Below are positions 57,781-64,000 of a stretch of DNA of 64,000 bases, piece after piece. Position numbers and translations under genes: made by a program. The notes beneath the pieces are model-generated. The model saw only the letters and a list, made by a program, of their open reading frames with translations. It did not search any database and was not told the origin of the DNA. The stretch lies in contig JAREIK010000801.1 of the NCBI GenBank assembly GCA_029783825.1, forward strand, positions 11,310,391-11,374,390. Direction: 5' to 3'. Source of the DNA: Sapria himalayana (lineage: Eukaryota; Streptophyta; Magnoliopsida; Malpighiales; Rafflesiaceae). Position 1 is the first letter of the stretch, and every line of letters starts with the position of its first letter.

Positions 57781-60024
57781 CACATAACCCCAACTATGTA
57801 TGCCAAACTAGCCTCTTGGCATCTTAGTAATTATTTATTAATATTATAATGGAAGATCTCATAAAATTATAATATTATTTTATTTAGTTTAGAGTTAGAA
57901 CAATAAAATAGTTAACGACGCATGTGAATGTACTATCAACATAACTAGTCTAAATATCAAATGTCATCACGATCAATCCATTTTATTTTATAAGTTAATT
58001 AATTTAAAATATTTTTTTATTTTATAATTTTTTATTATGTAAGTACTTACAGGTCCTCAAAGGCATCCTATGATAAGCAAGCTAATAATATTTTTACATA
58101 CAATGAACTAGCATGAGATTTTCCACAAATTTAACTGGAAGACTCATACTTATTAATGATAGAGAAGGTGGGCTGTTGATTGCTCAGATTTGAAGATCTA
58201 AATCTATATATTAGCTGTGTATATTCTTTCCTAAAGTAGATTAGTAGTAATTGTGTTCCCTAAAAAAAATTATCAGTAATTGTGTTCCCTAAAGTAGATT
58301 AGCAGTAATTATGTCTAAAATAGGGGGGACAACGATTCTTATTTAAATGAGAGACTATTAAAGAAATAAGCATTCAGCCATTTTCTCAAAATTTGTTAAT
58401 ACTAACAATGAATCTAACCATACAATCTCTTGCAAATTCATGATAATAAAAAAAATGAATCATTGAAATTAAAATTAATTTAAATTCAACAATCACATAC
58501 TTAGTTAGGTTTGCTTGAGATCTAATTTATTATATTTTTTAATATATTATTCAATATGTCTTTTAAGATATCCAATCTCACCACCAGTCTTATAAGTATA
58601 TATTTTTTTTTAATATATACATTGTATCAAATTCTCTTGATTTCTCTAGGTTTTTAACTTTTAATAATCTTAAAGTTAGTTCATACTAAATAAGATTACC
58701 TATTTAAAGCTAGGTTTTTTGGTATTGGACCAAAACAGACTTATGACGGATAGATAACCCGATCTCAGACTATTCGATAGAATTGTTATTATATAAATTA
58801 ATATTTAGTTCATCTCCATAATAATCATATTTTTTTTATATTTTTTATAGAATTTTGAGTTATATTTTTTAGAGAGTTCATTTTCATAATAATCAAAAAA
58901 TAATAATTATGAACTAAAAAAATTATGTACCTTTTAAAAATTTAGATTCGAATCCAATACTGACCAACTACAAATCAACAATTATAATTTATTTTTCGCT
59001 GATCATAGATATGAGTCTCACAATAGAAAATTATGCACCATGCCCATCGATGGCATGACATGAATTTTGTGGGTTGTGTTGTGAGATGGGTTCAGGCCAC
59101 CAGACCCATTTTCCACCTACTTGGATCTAAACATCAAAGGTGTGGTACCCAAACTATAAATCTTACAAAAAAAAAAAACAAACTTCATCAAACATATAAA
59201 TAATTGATAACTATCACAAATGCCAACCAACGATCAATGCCTATTAATAAATTGTGTTTTTTTTTATTTAATGACTTCGATACCATAAACAATGAAGAAT
59301 CAAAAATAACAATACCATTCATTAAGCTCACCATGAATTAAAAAATAATAATCTCGCGGAATACTAGCTAAAACAATATTATCATATGTATACTAAACAA
59401 ACAAAAATAAAAAAATCGAAAAAAAAAGAGTTCTAGCTAAAAAATATATAAACAGAAAACAATATCTTAACAAAACCAAATTAATCCAAACAACAATAAT
59501 ATGGAGCATTGTGAAATCAAACTTCACCAAATCAATAATGAACAAGACTAGTCTAAAAAAACCAAATTGATTGAGATGGCACAATTGACTTGCGCCTATC
59601 AACTCACCAAATTTTTCATTTGAAAAGAATTGAAAAGAAAATTGAAATCCTATCTTCAGATTTTCAAGTAGTAATTCAAAAATTAGGTAAATGAACCAAA
59701 AATGACTTGGAGTGATACACTTTCTTTCGAAAAAGACAAAAATGCCCCTACTACTATTAATTTGTCAACCATAAATATTAAAGACATAAAAACTCATTAA
59801 TGATGATATAAGCACAAGTGATTGGAACAACCAGCATTATAGACATTCTACATAGACGTCTAGTAACAAAGAATCACAAATAATAATAAAATAATATACT
59901 GAGAGAAAATGAAAGTGCTTAGTGCATCCTATAACATCACAAATTCAGAAATCTATGAGAAAAAGCACTACACACACACACACACAATGTATTCCAGTAA
60001 AATGACTTATGAAGAAGGGCATAC
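57781..60024. other. AT-rich stretch without a recognisable gene
   Basis: It may include the right LTR of copia F, but I found no clear primer site or ends. A minus-strand frame at 59393-59602 is hydrophobic and AT-driven. Confidence 0.4.
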
Positions 60025-60081
60025 CATATTCAGAGTAGGTTCTAAGTTTGTTTGAATAAAGCTTCTTGATCCTTTATCTGC
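60025..60081 (-). other. Possible 57-base exon of an unidentified minus-strand gene
   Basis: On the minus strand, a T-rich tract ending CCAAGTACAG precedes GCAGATAAAGGATCAAGAAG and so on, and the segment closes with AATATG/GTATGCCC. This gives an exon of exactly 19 codons encoding ADKGSRSFIQTNLEPTLNM. Upstream on the same strand, ACATGTTG/GTATGC (near 60260) could supply a start ATG TTG in the matching phase. The amino-acid composition is more ordinary than the surrounding AT-driven frames. No family was recognised and no further exon was confirmed. Confidence 0.25.
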
Positions 60082-60300
60082 CTGTACTTGGAAAAATCCC
60101 AAAATGTTAACATCAAAACAGTAGTAGCCTTCCAGTATTATCATGAATATTAAATAAAAAAAAAAAGAGGGAACAATGAAACAACAGAAATTTTGGTTAT
60201 GAATCATCGAAGGCCATATGATGAACACAATTATAAAAAATTGGCACATGTTTTCATGCATACCAACATGTTCAATTTGCAGATGTAATCAAAGTCTCAG

Positions 60301-62440
60301 ATGCGCGTTCTGATTACTGATTGTTATGTATATTATATTTATTGATGCTGATGAAATGTAAAACTCAATCATAAAAAATCACTCAATAATATCATAAAAA
60401 GTATGCAAGAAAAATCATGCGTAAAATATAACTGTAACTTAGATGGGGACAACCCATATGTTTGATACTCTTATCCTTAAATTAGAAAGAAATAAAAATA
60501 TATATATTAAACAAATGTGAACTATAATATCCCTCTCGAGCTTATACTTAAATATCCAAGATATCAAATTTAAAGGAAAAAAAAAATTAACCACCTGATC
60601 TGTTACATGAACTATAATCAAATCATCCCTAGATTTTATCTATGAGGAGTAATTTAACTCTATGTTTTGTCTACTTGTAAAATACAGAATTGGAAGTCAT
60701 ATAATTCAGAGTCTGATAGTCATAGTAAAAAATAGTGAGAGAGATGGAAGAACACATATCTCCTCATGAATGTGTTTAATCTAAAATATTTTACAAATAA
60801 CTATGGCAATTGTCATGATCTCTAAATTTGTACTAAATCGTAAAATAACTGATGGCCTATTACTTTTTCATGAAACAATATAGTCACCAAGATAAGTGAA
60901 AAACTTATAGAAAATCTAATCTCGAAGCACGTTAATGACCAACTGAAATCTGAATATTTAACTAACTATAAGTATTTGTGATCACTAGAAAAAATATCAG
61001 GGCATGAAAATTTCATCACATAAGTTAATATACTAAAAATTGTATCTAGGTGAATTTATCATGAATAATCTGTGAAATGACTATTATTCTAACTAGATAA
61101 GTTATATGTAGTCTCGTAATAATCAAATAGTTAATTTTTTTTATAATTTTCTTATGTATAATAAGTCAAATTGGATAATTGTATCAAAAAAAATTAATAT
61201 TTGACTAAATAAGAATATCATGAACATACACATACAATCAATAATACATATTCTTGAAAGTTAATGTATTAATTCCCAAGTTATGTTGAAGTTGATATTT
61301 ATCTCTTACAATATAAACTAATATCATTCTATATAAAATAATACCTCATGAGTCTTGGGAATCCCAGTACTGTCTAAAGAAACAATAGAAAAAATAAGAG
61401 AACGAAGAAAAAATAAATACGACAATACCTATAAAATAAGGTGTTGAGTATAACTCTCTTATTTCTTTCAAAGAACACTCAAAAGATAAAAATTGAAAAG
61501 ATCAACTACAGGATCATCTGGCTTCCCATGAGACTTTCTTATTCTTTGACTAAGTTGTGCATGTTACTTTCTTCAAGTATAGATCCCAAGTATTAGTAGT
61601 CATGTCTTCTCATTTCCAACTCATCTTGAGCTATGATTGGAGTAGATTCAAGTGCAACTAATTGTTTATATTTGAGAGATATTCCCTTTCCAAAAAAATT
61701 ACTCTCTCTAAAATTAATGTATTATATACTTGTTGGTACATATAATGACTACAAAAGAATCATTATAATATGAACAAACGAATTCAAATGAAGTTGATTA
61801 ATGACTTATATCTCCCAATAAGAGGTCCAAGAAGGATAAAGCAATAAGAAAAAAATAATAAATTAAGATGTATTCCTTAAACCCTTACTCTTCCCGAACT
61901 CATTAAATAATAAATAATACTAAAAAAAAAGACAACATCAATACTTAGTAATAGTATAATAAATCTTAGACGAATAATATTTGAACTCTCTGTGAGTACT
62001 AAAATAAGTAAAAAAATACATAATTTATTGCCTTTGGTGTTGTCTTATTACGTCATGAGAAGATATCTTTAACAAAGCAAGTATTCCTAAATACTTAGTG
62101 AGACATTGAATAATTTCTCTATTACGTATTAGAATTTAAGAAGATATGATGAGAAATAATAGAAAAAAATATGTGATTGATAATATAGTTTGCGATTAAA
62201 ACTGCATCTGCCATGAAGCTATAAGACATATATTGCTTTTACAACTATTCATCTCAATCAAATATCAAAGAAAAAATATTTAAATCATCTCAATCAAATA
62301 TCTATTCATTTTTTTACAACTATATTTTATGAGAGTGTGCTAACACATGATGTATTATATATAATTTAATGATTAATACAATAAGTACGAAAGCTAAAAG
62401 ACATATACACTATCAAAGTGCCACTCTTACACATTTTTAT
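60301..62440. other. AT-rich stretch, probably decayed copia linker
   Basis: The minus strand around 61590-61680 reads like the acidic linker between copia integrase and RT (residues such as NLESTPIIAQDELEMRRHD), downstream of the integrase piece at 62450-62650. Nothing else is recognised. Confidence 0.4.
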
Positions 62441-62449
62441 ATTTTTATT

Positions 62450-62650
62450 TAATTAATTTGTTATTCTTTTATGAAATGATAGAAAAAAATATGATAAAAG
62501 ATAAAAAAATAACTAACAAAATAAAATGTGTACGAACATCGATAAAAGTAATAATATATCTAAATCCATCTCGAGTCTCATTTCTATCAGGTTCACATAT
62601 ATCTGAGTGTATCAAATCAAATGAGTCTTTATCCAGACAAGTCTAACAAA
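62450..62650 (-). pseudogene. Copia integrase fragment G
   Basis: The minus strand encodes DSFDLIHSDICEPDRNETRD, then GFRYIITFIDVRTHFILLVI. This closely follows the copia integrase core 'F-LIHSDICGP----T-DG-RYFITFIDD-SRY--VYL', including HSD with its catalytic Asp. The second Asp block is IDV instead of IDD. Confidence 0.85.
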
Positions 62651-63299
62651 TCAAATATAAATATTTGATATATTTTTCTAACTAATATACTTCACACTTG
62701 TGCATAGACATATCTAACACTATAATCAAATATTCTCAAGTTGGTCAGAGTTGAGTAATTAAAAAAGAAATAAATAACATAAATAACACACAATCAACTA
62801 TTGAGATATAATACTATAAAAATATATACATAATTTATCTTGTTCAATCCTAGAGAAAAACTTTTTTAAAAATATTCTGACCCTACAAAACAAAATGAAG
62901 AGAACAAAAAATGAAATTAAAATTAAATTATATTAAAAAAATTTATTGAAAAAAGACTAAAAAATAATAAAGAATAAAAGAAACATGTAAAAAAAACATA
63001 AGCATCATATTGAATATTATCATAATTAAGAATTTTTGATGGTTTATTATTAATTATTACAACTTTAATAGTTAAAACCTTATTATGATTCTTGAAAAAA
63101 TCATGAAAATGGGAGAGATGAAAGAGAAAAAAAAATAAAATTCAAATCTTTTCATTAAACTTCAAAAAATAAAAATTATAATTTAATATACACAATTTGA
63201 GACACCAACATATCAGGGTCTCCAAAATAATATAAAAAATAATTAAAATAAACAAGAAATATACCTACATACAAAACCTCAATACACTCACTCAAACAA

Positions 63300-63560
63300 A
63301 TGCTTACATGTCACAAATATCATACCTAAAACAAATACTGACATGAATTCTATAAGAATTCATGAAAATGTTCACAATCTGCTCATTGGTAGGTATGCAG
63401 ACAATAACTATTGAATCATCTTGGATCTTCTTCCATATAAATATAAAATGATAATCAATATATTTTATCCGCTCATAAAATACCAAATTAAAAATAATAT
63501 GCTGGGATACTTGGTTGTCATAGTAAAATGGCATTAGCCTCCAAATAATAAGAATTCTAA
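63300..63560 (-). pseudogene. Copia RNase H C-terminal fragment H
   Basis: A 76-codon minus-strand frame reads MPFYYDNQVSQHIIFNLVFY, then ERIKYIDYHFIFIWKKIQDD and NEQIVNIFMNS. It matches '[33 protein letters not shown]' and 'T--QLADIFTKAL', the end of copia RNase H. It lies 5' of the integrase piece G on the same strand, which is the wrong order for a single element, so two copies or a rearrangement are involved. Confidence 0.85.
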
Positions 63561-63911
63561 GGAATAACTGACCTACTAGATCTCACGTCATATGGGATCT
63601 AAAAAAAACATTTTCACTTACTTTTCAAAACAAAATAACATTACATCTAAGAAAATATAAAATCTCATAGTAAATATTATCTTTGTAATTATTGAAACCT
63701 AGTTAGAATCTAATATGATTCTACCTCCCTATGTCACTAAACTCTAAATAAAATTTCATTTCTTGAAATCCTCTTCGCATACATGAAAATCCTAAAAACT
63801 ATATCCATATAAGTTTATATAAAAAAAAATCTAAGAAATAACTAAATATATTTTGGGATTCAATCTATCAAAAAAAAAAAACACTCTGATAAAAAATATT
63901 ATGGATCTGGA

Positions 63912-63935
63912 TAGCCTCTAATACCAAATGTGAGG
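63912..63935 (-). other. Copia primer-binding-site-like sequence
   Basis: The plus-strand ATAGCCTCTAATACCAAATG (63911-63930) reads CATTTGGTATTAGAGGCTAT on the minus strand, close to TTTGGTATCAGAGCC. This suggests that the 5' LTR of another minus-strand copia lies at or beyond the right edge of the window. Confidence 0.5.
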
Positions 63936-64000
63936 ATCTATAAAATAAACACAACCCTCTGAACCAAATATTAGACCCCAAGGACAAGAATCAAGAGAAT

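Overview
The window is nuclear DNA of a flowering plant. It is very AT-rich, has long introns, and is packed with decayed Ty1/copia, L1-type LINE, hAT and PIF/Harbinger elements. A degenerate CCCTAAA-type (plant telomere heptamer) satellite supports a plant origin. A monocot is plausible from the LINE ORF1 type and the GC-rich hAT family, but the species cannot be fixed from the sequence alone. No rRNA, tRNA, CRISPR array or bacterial-type operon was recognised.

Region 1 (1-13.8 kb) holds the only host gene I can support: the last two exons of a gene on the + strand resembling the AIPP2/PAIPP2 family of PHD-finger chromatin proteins (exons 299-546 and 13139-13638). They are separated by an intron of about 12.6 kb. 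The intron is a nest of insertions. A decayed copia element (from about 2.4 to 11.9 kb) is split by a 5.16-kb hAT transposon (5563-10718) with a perfect 8-bp target duplication. That hAT itself carries three GC-rich non-autonomous hAT elements, one of which landed in the end of another. Three more of these elements lie downstream (10884-11374; 11879-12761 with 12136-12635 inside it). The last exon has an apparent 1-base frameshift in a T run.

Region 2 (13.8-25.1 kb) contains CA/TA microsatellites with duplicated flanks, a copia RT-RNase H remnant (17.8-18.9 kb), a 3'-truncated PIF/Harbinger element keeping its left end and a two-exon Myb/SANT-like accessory ORF (21.9-23.4 kb), and a decayed GC-type hAT element (24.6-25.1 kb).

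Region 3 (25.1-42.3 kb) is a composite satellite. AT-rich modules of about 500 bp alternate with degenerate telomere-like arrays, all in one orientation. It is split by two LINEs placed head to head: one on the minus strand (26.7-32.5 kb, itself hit by a hAT element inside its endonuclease) and one on the plus strand (about 33.0-35.6 kb). A further minus-strand LINE fragment abuts the right edge (42.3-43.8 kb).

Region 4 (44-64 kb) has a 1-kb CA/TG-type minisatellite, a repeat block with strong hairpins, a gypsy-type gag fragment, two plus-strand copia remnants (48.2-50.8 and 51.2-53.1 kb), a minus-strand copia remnant with a duplicated gag segment (54.4-57.8 kb) flanked and interrupted by puzzling arrays of a GTCACAACTCC-like word, and two more minus-strand copia fragments near the right edge. 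The main story is layered transposon insertion whose order can be read from target-site duplications, plus a telomere-like/AT composite satellite.
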